Assembly: GCA_964426135.1 (NCBI GenBank)
Contig: CAYRPN010000007.1
Coordinates: 20,536-84,535 of the forward strand
Length of the DNA: 64,000 bases
Source of the DNA: CAYRPN01 sp964426135
GTDB lineage: Bacteria; Planctomycetota; Phycisphaerae; Phycisphaerales; Phycisphaeraceae
Reading direction: 5' to 3'
In this document: positions 27,676 through 37,200 of the stretch, piece after piece
Layout: every line of letters begins with the position of its first letter
How positions within the stretch are numbered: the first letter of the stretch is position 1
The notes under the pieces: model-generated
The model's input: only the letters and a program-made list of their open reading frames with translations
What the model was told of the DNA's origin: nothing
The model's database searches: none
Made by a program: the position numbers and the translations under genes

Positions 27676-30600
27676 TCAGTGGGCATGCTTGAACGCCGCA
27701 TGATCCGCATTTCCATCGGCCAGCAGATACGCGAGCAGGTCGAGAATCTGTTCCTTGTCCAGCGTGCTCAGCAGGCCCGCCGGCATCACCGAAAGCGATG
27801 ATGCGTGGCGCGACTGGATCGATTTCTTCTCGATCTTGTGCACCTGTGCCGCGGTCGGTCCCGATTGAATCGTGACGCTCGTCTTGTCTTCAGCCACAAT
27901 CAGACCCGACACCGGATTCTCTTCCGTCAGCTCGAAGGAGAAGCTCTTGAACTTGTCCTCCACGGCACGCGAAGGATCGAGAATCTCCTGCAACACCGTC
28001 TTCGCATCGCCCTTGTACTTCTTCACCGACTCGGTGAGATTGGGACCGAAGACCGCCCCCTCCTTGCCGAGCTGATGACACTGGGCGCAGGCGAGCTTCG
28101 TGTACAGTTCCTTGCCCCGCGCAAAGCTGCGGTGCTGATCCACCCGCTTCAGATCCTCCGAGAAATCGGCGAGCTTCCATTCCGTGATCTTGTTCACCGG
28201 CAAGGGATTCTTCGCGAGGTAAGCCTCCGGATCTTCAGCCACGACGAACAGGCCGCGCATGATCAGGTGGTGGCCGGGGAACGAACAGAGGTATTCGTAA
28301 ACGCCCGGTTCCTTGGGCGAGGTGAAATGGATGACCTGTTCCATGCGGTAGTCGACGAGTTTGCTGGCCCAGAGAATCTCCTTGCTCTGCGGCACGTAAC
28401 TGACGTCAAAGCCCCTGGCGCCCAGGGCGATGGCGAGTTCACCGACCTCATTCGCCTTGCCGGGATTGACGAGCATGATGTTGTGAGGCATGAAGTCTTC
28501 GTTGGCGAAGGTGAGTTGAATCTTCTTGCCGGGCTTCACCACGAGCCGGGTCACGTCATACATCATGCGTTCGGGCACGGTGGCGATGCGGATGGTGGTG
28601 AGCTGCGGTGTGTCGGAGAGGATGCCTGATTTCTTGGAGGCAAGTTCGTCGGCTTCGCTGACGACGCCGCCGCGCAGCGAAGGCTCAACCGTGAACCACA
28701 GGTGCTTCACGGTGGCCGCGGCGATGCGGGCGTGCGGCTCGGGCGATTCGAGCAACTGGCCCAACAGTTTGGCGTTCTTCACGCCATGCTGCTGGTGCAG
28801 CCACAGGGCTTCGAGCAGCGCGTGGGCATCCTCCTTCCTGGCCGGATCAAACTGCCTGATCCAGTTCTGCAAGGCCGCCATGACTTCGCGCGTGTTGCGC
28901 TCGCTCAGTTCGACGCGGGTGCGATGACGGATGCCGTCGATGGGCGACTTGAGATTCTCAAGCAGCGCGGGAATCGGCTGGCCGTCAATGGCGACCGGCT
29001 TCTGCAAGGGGCGGCCCGTCGCCACGACGCGGTAAATGCGGCCGTGCTTGTGATCGCGGTTGGGATCGCGCACGTTGTGCTGCATGTGGCCGATGATGGC
29101 GTTGTGCCAGTCGGAGACATAGAGCGCGCCGTCCACGCCGAAGATCGCATCGGAGGGACGGAAATTCTTGTCGCCGCTCATGAGCAGGCCGCGCGATTTG
29201 TCTTCGCTCTTGCTGCCGTCGGCATTGACCCTGGTCACGATCAGTTCATCGCCCGCGGGCTCACCCCACACAGCGCCCGTTGTCGGGTTGCGATCCAGGC
29301 GATAGTGCTTGATGCCCAGGAAGCCGATCACGTTGCAGATGAGAAAATCGCCTTGCATGGCGTCGGGGAAGTTGGCACTGGAAACCACTTCGCTGGCGGT
29401 CACCGGGCGAACTTCCTTTTTCAGAAGTTCGTTCATTTTGAAACCGTTGCCGCTGGGGCGCACCTGGAACGCCCGGCCGCCGGTGCCGTCCGTTGCATAC
29501 TGATAGCCCCAGTAATCGAAGGATGTGCCGTGCGGATTCGGCGAATTGCCCGCGTGCATCGAGATGGCGAAGCGGCGCGGATCGAAGCGATACATGGCTG
29601 AAGCGCCGGTCTGCAGCGACGGCCCCCACGGATGCTCGTGGTTGTGCATCATGAAGACGCCGCTCTGCCAGTAGATCGCGCCGTCGGGCCCCATGATGAG
29701 ATTGTTGGCGCCGTGGTGCGTGTCGGACGTGTCGAGTCCCTGCAGGAGGATCGTCTGCTGATCGGCCACGTCGTCGCCGTTGGTGTCCTTGAGGAAGACG
29801 AGATCCGACTTGCGGGTGACGATGACGCCGCCGTTCCAGAACTCAAAGCCCAGGGGGTTCTGCACCCGGGCGAATTCCGTGACGCGATCGGCGCGGCCAT
29901 CGCTGTTGTCATCATGCAGAATCACCAGCGCATCGTTCATTTCCTTGAGCGGTTCCCACTTGGGATAGGTCGGCCAGACCGCGGCCCAAAGCCGGCCTTT
30001 GGTGTCCACCTGCATCTGGACCGGATTGATGAGCTGCGGGAATCGTGCTTCGTCGGCAAACAAGCTGACTTCGAAACCCCTTGCGACGCCCATGCGCTTG
30101 ATGCCCTCTTCGCCGCTGACGTATTCGAGCCGGCCTTCCTTCTGCGCGTTGGAGCTCTTGCTGCCGCCGCCGACGTTGGACTTGACGGGAACGGGCGCGG
30201 GCACGTTGCTGTCGTCGATCCTGACGTCTTTGCCGGCTGCACGCGCCCAGATGCGCGGATCGCGATTGGCGGTCATCACGTCGAACATGGTCAGTTCGTG
30301 CATGAGCACTTCCGCGTTGCTCTGGCCATCGACGAACTTCAGGCCGGAGCGACCGCCCCAGACATCGTTGCCATCGGAGGCACGGAAGCGGTTGTACCAG
30401 TGCAGGTCCTTGTCGAGCACGGCTTCGCGCAGCTTCTCCAGTGCCGCGGTGGCGGGAACGCTCTTGCCCAGCAGCGCCTGCGCGATCACCTGAGCAAGCT
30501 GCCGGTTGCCTTCCGCGGTCAGATGAATGCCGTTGATCGTCAGCGGCGTCGAGGCCGACTTGTAGAGTTCCAGGGTGGGATGGAACAGGTCCACGAACGT

Positions 30601-32259
30601 GACGCCCGCTTCCTTCGCGGCGGCTTCGGTGGCCTTGGTGTAGGCTTCGAGGCGGATGTTGCTTTCCTTGCCGTCGGGCACGTTGGGGTTGCGCGTGTTT
30701 TCGTGGGCCATCGGACTGAAGAGCACGATGCGGGGATAGCCGGTGCCGCTGGGTTTGGTCGCGCGGGTCCTGGCGACGAAATCGACGAGTTGCTTGCGGT
30801 AGTCGTCAGCCTTGTCCACACCCGCGTACGATTCGTTGTAGCCGAAGAACGCGAAAACAATATCCGCCTTCACGATCTTCAAATAGGTGGGAATGTTGAT
30901 CGCCCCGCTGCTGCGCGGGAATGAATTGGGCCGATCGCCGCTGGTGCCCAGGTTGCGAAATCGCAGTTGCAGATCGGGCGACTGACTCTGCAAAAGCGTC
31001 TCCAACCAGCCGTCGTGCTGCATGCGATCCGGCAGTCCGTTGCCGACCAGGGCGACGACATCGCCCTTCTTGAATACGAACGGCGAAGGATCGCGGTAGT
31101 CGGCAGGTACTTCCGCCGTCGTCGCAGCGGGCGCGGGAGCCGCGGGCTTGGCGGCGGCGGGTTTGTCGTCCTTCTTGTCGTCCTTCTTCTTGTCTTTCTT
31201 GTTGTCCTTCTTGTCCGCTTCCTTTTTCGGAGCAGTGGGCGCGCCTTTGGTGTTCGCATTGGCCGGAATCACGCTTTCGTAGCCGGCGTACATTTCCGGT
31301 TTGACGCCACGCGCGTAAGCGCCGCCGCCAAACGTGTTGGGCTTGAACGGGCCGACGAATGCGATTTCCAGATCGGCCTTGATCGCGTCCTCCATGCCCA
31401 GCGCCCAGAAGCAGCCGTTCACAACCAGCCGACGATAACCGTCATTGGTGATGTCTTCGGAGGTGCCATAAAGCGTCGTGAACACGCGCCCCGCCTTGCC
31501 TGATGCGCCCTTGTAAGTGCGCGTCCATTCCGAAGGCATCGGCGGCTTCTTCGCATCCGGCGGCGAGTCAGGTTTCATGCCGTCCAGCGGCTGCGCCATC
31601 GTGAGAATCTCGCCATCGGTCGGCTTGCCCACATAACCGCCCACCTGCACCCAGACATCCTTCACGCCGCGCAGAATCGGATGAGCCTTCTTGTCCTCCA
31701 CGATCGTGATGCGCGTGCTCTGCTTGTGGTTCGTGCCGTAGTGACCCACCCAGGTCTGCCCCAGCACCTGATGCCCGAAGCCCAGTTCGTAGCCGCTCAC
31801 TTTGCTGTCGTAGGAATACTTGGCGAACGGATCTTCTTTGCTGGTCTTGAACGCATGCGTCGCCGTTCGCAAGCCGACCACCGGCCCGCCGCGGTTGAGG
31901 TAATCATCCAGATGTTTCATCTGCTCTTTGGGAAATGCCTGGAACCGCAGGAAGACCACCGCCAGGTCCGCGCTGTCGAGCGCTTCCATGCCTGGCATGT
32001 TCGAGTTGCCCACCTCGATTTCGCCGGTCTCCTTGTTCACATTAAAGAGCACCGTGCATTTGAAACCATGATGCTTGGCGAGCAGCCGGGCGATGGCGGG
32101 CAACGACTCCTCGGAGCGATACTCGTGATCGCCGGCGAGAAAGACGACGTGCTTGCCTTTGCCCACTCCTTCGGTGCCTTGGTAGACCAGCGGCGCCGCC
32201 TGAACGGATGCTGTCGCCTGCGAGATGAGCGTGACGAGGATTAGAGCGAAATGTTTCAT
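27676..32259 (-). CDS. giant ThuA / SGNH hydrolase / beta-propeller / cupredoxin / cytochrome c fusion
   Basis: A 1527-residue exported protein (signal peptide residues 1-23). Domains in order: ThuA-like (GKHVVFLAGDHEYRSEESLP, residues ~30-300); a Lys/Asp/Ala linker; SGNH/GDSL hydrolase-like (VALVGNGLPDR, FAFFGYNESYAG, NGIHLTAEGNRQLA, ~400-600); a PVC-type membrane-bound-dehydrogenase beta-propeller (~700-1080: PVQMQVDTKGRLWAAVWPTYPK, DTHHGANNLIMGPDGAIYW); helical repeats; a cupredoxin with a type-1 copper pattern (DFMPHNIMLV ... YLCSFPGHHLIMRG, ~1225-1345); and cytochrome c (CAQCH ~1389, likely Met ligand in VMPAGLL). It probably oxidises a carbohydrate-like substrate and passes electrons through copper and heme, which is inference. 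The ATG at 32259 is preferred over an upstream TTG. Confidence 0.88.
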   Translation of the reverse strand: MKHFALILVTLISQATASVQAAPLVYQGTEGVGKGKHVVFLAGDHEYRSEESLPAIARLLAKHHGFKCTVLFNVNKETGEIEVGNSNMPGMEALDSADLAVVFLRFQAFPKEQMKHLDDYLNRGGPVVGLRTATHAFKTSKEDPFAKYSYDSKVSGYELGFGHQVLGQTWVGHYGTNHKQSTRITIVEDKKAHPILRGVKDVWVQVGGYVGKPTDGEILTMAQPLDGMKPDSPPDAKKPPMPSEWTRTYKGASGKAGRVFTTLYGTSEDITNDGYRRLVVNGCFWALGMEDAIKADLEIAFVGPFKPNTFGGGAYARGVKPEMYAGYESVIPANANTKGAPTAPKKEADKKDNKKDKKKDDKKDDKPAAAKPAAPAPAATTAEVPADYRDPSPFVFKKGDVVALVGNGLPDRMQHDGWLETLLQSQSPDLQLRFRNLGTSGDRPNSFPRSSGAINIPTYLKIVKADIVFAFFGYNESYAGVDKADDYRKQLVDFVARTRATKPSGTGYPRIVLFSPMAHENTRNPNVPDGKESNIRLEAYTKATEAAAKEAGVTFVDLFHPTLELYKSASTPLTINGIHLTAEGNRQLAQVIAQALLGKSVPATAALEKLREAVLDKDLHWYNRFRASDGNDVWGGRSGLKFVDGQSNAEVLMHELTMFDVMTANRDPRIWARAAGKDVRIDDSNVPAPVPVKSNVGGGSKSSNAQKEGRLEYVSGEEGIKRMGVARGFEVSLFADEARFPQLINPVQMQVDTKGRLWAAVWPTYPKWEPLKEMNDALVILHDDNSDGRADRVTEFARVQNPLGFEFWNGGVIVTRKSDLVFLKDTNGDDVADQQTILLQGLDTSDTHHGANNLIMGPDGAIYWQSGVFMMHNHEHPWGPSLQTGASAMYRFDPRRFAISMHAGNSPNPHGTSFDYWGYQYATDGTGGRAFQVRPSGNGFKMNELLKKEVRPVTASEVVSSANFPDAMQGDFLICNVIGFLGIKHYRLDRNPTTGAVWGEPAGDELIVTRVNADGSKSEDKSRGLLMSGDKNFRPSDAIFGVDGALYVSDWHNAIIGHMQHNVRDPNRDHKHGRIYRVVATGRPLQKPVAIDGQPIPALLENLKSPIDGIRHRTRVELSERNTREVMAALQNWIRQFDPARKEDAHALLEALWLHQQHGVKNAKLLGQLLESPEPHARIAAATVKHLWFTVEPSLRGGVVSEADELASKKSGILSDTPQLTTIRIATVPERMMYDVTRLVVKPGKKIQLTFANEDFMPHNIMLVNPGKANEVGELAIALGARGFDVSYVPQSKEILWASKLVDYRMEQVIHFTSPKEPGVYEYLCSFPGHHLIMRGLFVVAEDPEAYLAKNPLPVNKITEWKLADFSEDLKRVDQHRSFARGKELYTKLACAQCHQLGKEGAVFGPNLTESVKKYKGDAKTVLQEILDPSRAVEDKFKSFSFELTEENPVSGLIVAEDKTSVTIQSGPTAAQVHKIEKKSIQSRHASSLSVMPAGLLSTLDKEQILDLLAYLLADGNADHAAFKHAH

Positions 32260-32397
32260 GATGTTGCCTGTCAATGCCGGCTGGACGGTTCAGTAGCCGT
32301 GGTGGAAAGTCATTGCCATTCTCCGGTGGCGACCGATGAGTGTAACAAGCCTCAGCCGCCTCCACGCTCGCCAACTCCACTGCCACGATTCGGGGGA

Positions 32398-32521
32398 GTG
32401 TCCTAGTCTGAAAAGTTTGGGTGGCTGGGGTGGAGTCTTCGACACCCCGGCGCTCTGCTGCCTATCGTGCCGGGGTTTCGCGGACGAAACCCCAGCCACC
32501 CAGATTCAGACTAGGACACTA
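32398..32521. repeat. inverted-repeat element related to the GGGTGGCCGGGG family
   Basis: Terminal arms AGTGTCCTAGTCTGAA and TTCAGACTAGGACACT enclose GGGTGGCTGGGGT / ACCCCAGCCACCC and a GGAGTC block. It resembles the copies at 6928 and 57279 in its inner arms. Confidence 0.7.
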
Positions 32522-32634
32522 CCTGCTTCGGGCGCACGACTGTCCAGCCGAGTCGGCAACCCGCCCGAATCGGACCTGGTGCGAGAAAGACGAGGCCGAG
32601 GGAGCGACGGAGCCTGGCGCGGGCAGGTTTCGAC

Positions 32635-32833
32635 CTAGCCCGGATTATTCATGAGCTTGCACAGGAGCCGCGCACGAAGTAAGCGGTTCGTCAGATTCCA
32701 CGCGCGTCATTTTCACACGGACGCCCCGAACATCCTGTCCGGCCGCGAAAGAAGGTCGAGGTCGTCAAAAACGCTGCGAACTCCGCTTACTTCGTGCGCG
32801 GCTCCTTCTGAAGCCTCGAATAATCCGGGCTAG
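32635..32833. repeat. 199-bp inverted-repeat element (CTAGCCCGGATTATTC ends)
   Basis: Ends CTAGCCCGGATTATTC and GAATAATCCGGGCTAG are perfect inverses. The inner arms GGAGCCGCGCACGAAGTAAG and CTTACTTCGTGCGCGGCTCC extend the stem. The whole 32260-33137 gap contains this and the preceding element and no gene. Confidence 0.75.
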
Positions 32834-33137
32834 ACTCTGACGTGCCCACGGTTGGCGTTGCTGTCGAAGCAGCAGGCGGCGGCGTGACGATGCGTCCGCG
32901 ACGGCCCGCTGCGGCCGGCAACGGCCCGCCGCGGTTGCCGTCTTCAGTGTGTTCATCGCAACGCTGGTACGCCGCACCCGCTTGCAAAACGCCTGACCGC
33001 CATCGCTTCGCCGACGTATTCCATGCCAGCTCGAGGTCGGCCGAAGCACTGGCGGTGAACGCCCGTGCCGACCAGGCAAGCGCACAAAAAACCCTTGCAA
33101 TCAGCGGGAAAACCGCGGATTCCAAGGGTGATTCAAG

Positions 33138-33197
33138 CGGAGAGAGAGGGATTCGAACCCTCGGTGGAGTAAACCCCACGCCGGTTTTCGAAACCGG
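33138..33197. other. attL: 60-bp duplicate of the tRNA-Ser 3' part
   Basis: An exact 60-bp copy of 48795-48854, i.e. the 3' end of tRNA-Ser (discriminator G, acceptor strand, T arm, variable arm, anticodon stem-loop). It lacks the D arm and 5' acceptor strand, so it is not a functional tRNA. It marks the distal end of the element whose integrase lies beside the intact tRNA. Confidence 0.9.
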
Positions 33198-33384
33198 CAA
33201 CGACACCCCGGATTCGTCGGGCGAAACCGCGATTCCTTCCGCCACACCAGCAGTAGCCCCGGCAGTTGCGAGCGCCGACGCTGATCTTGCCGCCCTGATC
33301 TCGGCCTGGCCGAAGCTGTCGCCGGCGGTGCGTGCCGGCATCGTCGCGATGGCCCGCGTGGCAACGCATGGCGATCCCGCATAA
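33198..33384 (+). other. orphaned 3' end of the integrase gene (joined to int in the excised circle)
   Basis: The frame running through attL continues for 61 codons (starts NDTPDSSGETAIPS, ends ARVATHGDPA) and contains a helical stretch DLAALISAWPKLSPAVRAGI. In the circle, 48854 would join 33198 in the same frame, giving an integrase of 561 residues (1499 + 187 nt = 562 codons with stop). In the integrated state it has no start codon of its own. The following 33385-33724 has no gene. Confidence 0.75.
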
Positions 33385-33724
33385 AGCGTCATATTTGCGA
33401 ATGAACTGCGATATTCTTGTCGTCGCCTCTCTTCTGCCGATCTCGTCATCGACACGGAACAGGCCCGCGCCGCCAATGGCTTGCCCCTGGCGGGCGTCCG
33501 CGAATTCGGACGGGGCGAAGGCGGTCGGCGACTCGGGCGCGCCAGCGGGCATCTAATGCGAATTGGCGCGCGGTCGGTCGCGCGTGCGGGCGCGTGCCTA
33601 GGCGCGCGAGGGGGGGGTAGAGGGGGGCAGCCGGCGCGCTCGTCGATGTCGAGATGCCCTCCCAAATTTTCGGCGCGTTTGGCGGCCCGCTCATCATTGC
33701 GAAGTCGCCCACGGTGGTTGACCA

Positions 33725-34198
33725 TCACGGGCGGCCTGGTGTCACCGTGTAGATGAACCAGAGCGCAAGACCACCCACGAACGCAATCGCAAACGCGACA
33801 ATCATCGTCCATTTGAGAATCGCGAACATAGCGTCGGCTGCGGGCGACTCGTCCGACTGTTGTTCTGTTGGCGGTGGAGGGGGAGGCGGTGCTGCATTCA
33901 CAGCAGCGTCTCGCGCGGCATCGGCTTTCTGTTGCTCCTCGGCACGCTGAGCGATTTCGAGTTGCTCTCGCAGGTGCGCGACGCGAAGCCTGATGTAACG
34001 GGCGGCGGTTCTGTCGAGGTTGCCATCGGATTCGGCGAACGCCTTCGACCAAATCCACGGCACGGGTTGCTTCGCTGCGATCTCTTCGCCAGCGCGTTCG
34101 TAGAAGAGCCGGTCGATCTCATTCGGCAGCGCGGGGCGGCGCAGCTTGTTCCAAAGCCATTGCAGGGGATTCCCGGATTCAGACTCGTGGTGAGACAT
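33725..34198 (-). CDS. small single-span membrane protein of the element
   Basis: 157 residues. The N-terminal ~100 residues are charged and helical (WLWNKLRRPALPNEIDRLF, RIRLRVAHLREQLEIAQ-type coiled coil). A run of seven prolines follows, and a single membrane helix near the C-terminus (ILKWTMIVAFAIAFVGGLAL) ends in a short tail. ATG 34198; 33 bp after the giant ejection-like gene, last of the leftward block. I do not recognise the family. A membrane-anchored accessory to the ejection proteins, or a holin/superinfection factor, are both possible. Confidence 0.65.
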   Translation of the reverse strand: MSHHESESGNPLQWLWNKLRRPALPNEIDRLFYERAGEEIAAKQPVPWIWSKAFAESDGNLDRTAARYIRLRVAHLREQLEIAQRAEEQQKADAARDAAVNAAPPPPPPPTEQQSDESPAADAMFAILKWTMIVAFAIAFVGGLALWFIYTVTPGRP

Positions 34199-34231
34199 GC
34201 CGTGTCACAGTCTACCGCGCCGGTCGTTGCT

Positions 34232-37200
34232 TCACGGCGTCGGCGTCCTGGGCCTCATGCGTCGCTGCTCCTCCATGAGCCGTTCGGTCAGCAGCGGGTC
34301 GAAGCCCATCAGCCGATTGGACAGCCTGAACCAGATGAGATTCTGCAAGGGCACGCTGCGGCGCATCATGTGCCAGTGCCGTAGCTGGAAGTCGGTGTTC
34401 GGGTCGACGGCGGCGCCGGTGACTTTGAAAGTGCGTTCCGCAAGGTCGGCCACGGGCGACAGCGAGCCGAGCAAGCCTTCGCCGCGGAACGGGCCGGCAG
34501 CGATGGAATCGGAGCGGAGCATCGCGCCCGGGCCTACGCCCATACGGTCGAAGAACGCCAGCGGGCGGTTGAAGACGCCGGTGATGCCCGACGAGTTGAC
34601 GACGGCGTAGGTCATGCCGGCGGGGTTCTCCTGCCAGAGCGCGGCCGTTTCGTCGAACGTGCGCCGGCCTGAGAGGTGATTGCGGATCGCGTCGACCATG
34701 GCGCCGGTGCCCATGTAGGCGAAGATCGTGGCGATCTGGCGGCCGGCGGGGCGCTGGGCCAGCGGTCGCGCGACGAGGTTGCCCCAGGCGAAGGCGAAGC
34801 TGCTGAACTGGTTAAAGAGCTTGCCCCACCAGTTGTCATTCATCAGCGGGCGATCCAGCAGCCCGGGGCGGATGATCATCGCGCGATCCACGGCGAAACT
34901 CACGGCGCTGGTGTAGGTCTCATAGAGCGGGCGCACGGCGTCGCCTTCTTCGGCGAGCCAGCGGCCGGCGTCGGGCAGGATGACGCCCTTGTGATTCTTT
35001 GCCATGTCGCCGGCGTCGGCGTACATCGCGCTCATCGTCTGGCCGTTCTCGTCGGTGCCGTAGCGGTGCAGCAGGCCCATGAGCTTGCGGGCGGTTTCCG
35101 CGTTGATACCGCGCTGGGCGAGCCATGCGGCGTCGAAGTTGCTCAGGCCCACGTCGCGCGGGGTGAGTCCTTCGTCGGCCATGCGGATGAGCCGGCGGCT
35201 GTGCTGCGTGATTCGATCCATCGCGATGTAGGCGGCGGCGCGGCGAATGTAGCGGTTCCACGGGTTCGCGAGGTTCACTTCATTGAACGCGCGGGTGAGC
35301 CTGTCCAGCCCGACGCTGATGGCGCCGGTGACCTTCCTCGTCGCGCCGAAGCCGACGCCCGGCTGCACGCCGCTGTCGATGTCGCCCATCGTGAGCACGC
35401 GCGACTGCTCGGCTTCGAACGCCAAGCCCATGAGTTGCAGGTCGCGCTTCGCCGCGGTCTTGAGCGGGGCGATCGCCTTTACCATCGCCTTGACGTTGCG
35501 GGGCACGCTCGTGACGTCGGCGAAGAGCGTCACGGACGCCACGTCGTTGATCATCGAAAGCACCTGGGAGCCGAGCATCGCGAGATAGTTGGTCTTCAGC
35601 GCGGTGCTGCCGGCCCACTCCATGAAGGCGTGCGCCCCGTCGCTCTGCTGGCTGCGGGTGCCCAGCAGGTCGGCGAGCCGGCGATCGAGCCTGACGGTCG
35701 CGCGGTGTGCGTCGCGCTGGAGCCTGACGGCGTGACTGCTGCCGGTGGCGCGGTCGATTTCCGTCGCCTGGTTCACCATGCGGCGGAAGGCGTCCTTGAC
35801 GTGCAGGGTGAAGTCCTCCGGCGTCTTCAGCTTGTCGCCCATCGTGCCGAGCCAGCCGGCGGCCTGGGCCTCCTTGATCGCCTTCATCGCGGCGATGCGC
35901 CCGCCCACGGTCTGCGTGTAGGACGCGGTGACGCGCTCGAGGTCGCCGTCGAGGAAGCGGGCGGCGGCGGGGTCGCTCTCATCGAGTTCCAGCGTGCGCT
36001 TCATCAGCGGGGAGCCGCCGGCGAACGAATGCTCGACGCCGTGCTCGTGCTGGGGATCGACGATCTTGGTGTAGACGCCCTCGGCCTGGCGGTCGAAGTA
36101 TTCGTTGACGGCCTCTCCGTACCTGGTGAAGAGGTCGGCATCCTTCGCGGCAAGATCGCCCTCGGTGCGGACGTCTTCATCGATGCGCAGATTGTCGCGC
36201 ACGTCGTCGATCAACGGGCGATCGCCCGGTTCGTAGTAGAAGCGCTCGCCGGTCTCCGGGTCATAGCCCATGTCGCGGGCCTTGCGCCATGAGCGGACGA
36301 GCCACGCCTTGAAATCCTTCTTCCCAGTCTCGACGTTCTGGCGGATGAAGCGGCGGGTGAAGTAGAACTTCGCCGCGTCGTTGAAGTCCTGCACGTCGCG
36401 GAGCCGCGCCTCGGCGGTTTCGAGCTTCGTCTCGGCGGCCCGCACCTTCGCCTCCGCGGTGAGCCGGGCGCGCTCGTCGACGAGCTGGCGGGCACGCTCG
36501 ATGACACGCTTGGGCACGAGGTAATACTCGCGGCGCCAGAACTTGCCGCGGCGTTCGTGCACGGCCCACACTTCATCGGTGAGCAGCTTGATCGTGCGGA
36601 TGAGCGTCGGGTCGCCCACTCTGACGCGCACCAAGTCGCGCATGCCCTGCGTGTCGAAGTTGACGCGCCGGCGTCCGCCGATGCGCACTTCCTGGTCGGC
36701 GCGGAGATTGCGGCCCCATGCGTAGAGCTTGCGCCCGATCCATTCGCGGTCGATGCCGGTGAAGACTTCCTTCACGCCCGGCGTCGGGTGCGCCTCGGCC
36801 GGGGCGAGCGGCTTGTCGAGGTCGTCGCCCACCTGGACGAACACGGCCTCCAGTTCATCGTTGGCGGTGGCGGCGTCAGCCTCGGCCTGGCGCAAGGCCC
36901 GCTTGCCGGGGAGCAAGCCGACCTGATCCGCCGCGTCGAGCATGTCGTCGTAGAACTTGCGGGTGGAATCGACGGCCTTCTGCAGCGCCGGCGGGATCGC
37001 CTGCCGGCTCTCCGTGATGAAGCCATCGGCGATCGCCTTCTGCTCGCGCATCACCTTGACGGCGGCGGCCTGGAAGTCGGCGTAGGCGTTGCGGGCGGGG
37101 ATGGTGACGGCGTTGCCCGCGGCGTCGGTGTATGTGATCGCCTCGCGGTTGAGCCACGCGGCGGCCTTCTTGAACCCGGTGAACGCCACGCGGTCGGCCT

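Noticed and set aside
33138..33197. A second tRNA-Ser gene at the left end of the element
   Set aside because: Only the 3' two-thirds is present; the D arm and 5' acceptor strand are missing. It is the att duplicate.
32842..33384. 180-residue plus-strand gene crossing attL
   Set aside because: It fuses chromosomal repeat DNA, the tRNA fragment and the orphan integrase tail. Only the last 61 codons look meaningful, as the other end of int.
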